Of a DNA stretch of 5,628 nucleotides, positions 5,107 through 5,628 are shown in pieces. Source of the DNA: Hyphomicrobium sp. (GTDB taxonomy: Bacteria; Pseudomonadota; Alphaproteobacteria; Rhizobiales; Hyphomicrobiaceae); NCBI GenBank assembly GCA_025927515.1, contig JAICLG010000197.1, forward strand, positions 1-5,628, read 5' to 3'. Within the stretch, counting starts at the first letter, position 1, and the number at the start of each line of letters is the position of its first letter. Under the pieces are notes generated by a model, which was not told the origin of the DNA, did no database searches, and saw only the letters and a list, made by a program, of their open reading frames with translations. Both the position numbers and the translations under genes were made by a program.

Positions 5107-5628
5107 TTAATTGACGGCGGCCGCTTGCACCGGCGGTGCGACGACATCCTCGGCATGGATCTTGACGCGCCCCCGCAAAGCGAAGGCACGATTATAGAGC
5201 GATACGTACGACTTTGCCATCCGAGTCGCGGTGAAGCGTTCCTCGAAACGTTGACGCACGCGGCGGCGGTCCAGATTGAGCAGCCGGGGTATGGTCGCGA
5301 CTGCGCTCTCGATATCGTCCACAATGTAGCCCGTCACACCTTCATCGATGACTTCGGGAACCGAGCCGTGCCTGAAGGCAAGAACGGGCGTTCCGCACGC
5401 CATGGCCTCGATCATCACAAGTCCGAACGGTTCCGGCCAGTTGATCGGGAAAAGAAGAGCCGCCGCTTCGCCGAGGAATTTCGATTTGTCGCCTTCGCCA
5501 ATTTCTCCCACAAATTCAACGTCGCTGCTTCCGAGAAGCGGCTTGATCGTGTTTTCGAAATATTCGACATCGACCGCATCGACTTTTGCGGCAATCTTCA
5601 ACGGGAAGCCGACCGCTCGCGCAATTTC
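5107..5628 (-). CDS. Glycosyltransferase family 4, C-terminal 173 aa (cut by window edge)
   Basis: The frame is open from the right edge to TAA (5109-5107). The visible 173 residues are the nucleotide-sugar-binding half of a GT-B fold retaining glycosyltransferase. They start with EIARAVGFPLKIAAKVD (1-17), run through VEFVGEIGEGDKSKFLGEA (37-55), and reach the diagnostic E-x7-E signature EPFGLVMIE (66-74) followed by AMACGTPVLAF (75-85) and GSVPEVIDEGVTGYIVDD (88-105). The last 20 or so residues form an alanine-rich tail. The start lies outside the window; a TTG at 5601 is internal, since conserved residues precede it. The donor and acceptor sugars cannot be read from the sequence. It lies in the same direction as and 88 nt upstream of the debranching-type hydrolase, suggesting an operon for synthesis or remodelling of a glucan or oligosaccharide. 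Confidence 0.9.
   Translation of the reverse strand, partial: EIARAVGFPLKIAAKVDAVDVEYFENTIKPLLGSSDVEFVGEIGEGDKSKFLGEAAALLFPINWPEPFGLVMIEAMACGTPVLAFRHGSVPEVIDEGVTGYIVDDIESAVATIPRLLNLDRRRVRQRFEERFTATRMAKSYVSLYNRAFALRGRVKIHAEDVVAPPVQAAAVN

Noticed and set aside
1..5628. CRISPR arrays, tRNA or rRNA genes, insertion sequences
   Set aside because: I saw no regularly spaced repeats, tRNA-like cloverleaf, rRNA segments, transposase frames or terminal inverted repeats.

Overview
The window comes from a high-GC alphaproteobacterium, most likely of the order Hyphomicrobiales. The evidence is a complete phyR / nepR-ecfG general stress response (GSR) locus together with promoter elements of the alphaproteobacterial EcfG type. 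I cannot name the genus from the sequence alone.

Layout: (1) 1-691, minus strand: the start of a large cytoplasmic sensory protein made of tandem HAMP-like units, probably a soluble hybrid histidine kinase, cut by the left edge. (2) 692-977: a gap carrying a consensus EcfG promoter (GGAAC-N17-CGTT) that reads into the HAMP gene, and a weak terminator-like hairpin behind ecfG. (3) 978-1789, minus strand: nepR (anti-sigma factor) and ecfG (ECF15-type sigma factor), overlapping by 4 nt as GTGA, with a GTG start for ecfG preceded by a strong Shine-Dalgarno. (4) 1790-2002: the divergent control region. Two EcfG-type promoters stand back to back, their -35 elements separated by 5 nt. (5) 2003-2806, plus strand: phyR, the response regulator with a sigma-like domain that sequesters NepR when phosphorylated. 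(6) 2838-5018, minus strand: a 726-residue amylo-alpha-1,6-glucosidase/glycogen-debranching-type glycoside hydrolase, convergent with phyR. (7) 5107-5628, minus strand: the C-terminal 173 residues of a family 4 glycosyltransferase, probably in an operon with the hydrolase; an 88-nt gap between them holds a hairpin.

How it works together: by family knowledge, stress-activated phosphorylation lets PhyR bind NepR and release EcfG, which directs RNA polymerase to GGAAC-N16/17-CGTT promoters. Such sites lie in front of phyR and the HAMP gene, with a one-mismatch site in front of nepR-ecfG, so the circuit appears autoregulated and the HAMP sensor looks like a regulon member. No HWE/HisKA2-type cognate kinase for PhyR is visible inside the window. 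The two carbohydrate genes carry no recognisable EcfG promoter within the window; their link to the stress response rests on position only.

The core system is known, not new. The most interesting points are the back-to-back promoter architecture, the EcfG promoter on the HAMP sensor gene, the repeated Shine-Dalgarno-like leader of phyR, and hairpins around the start of the debranching gene.
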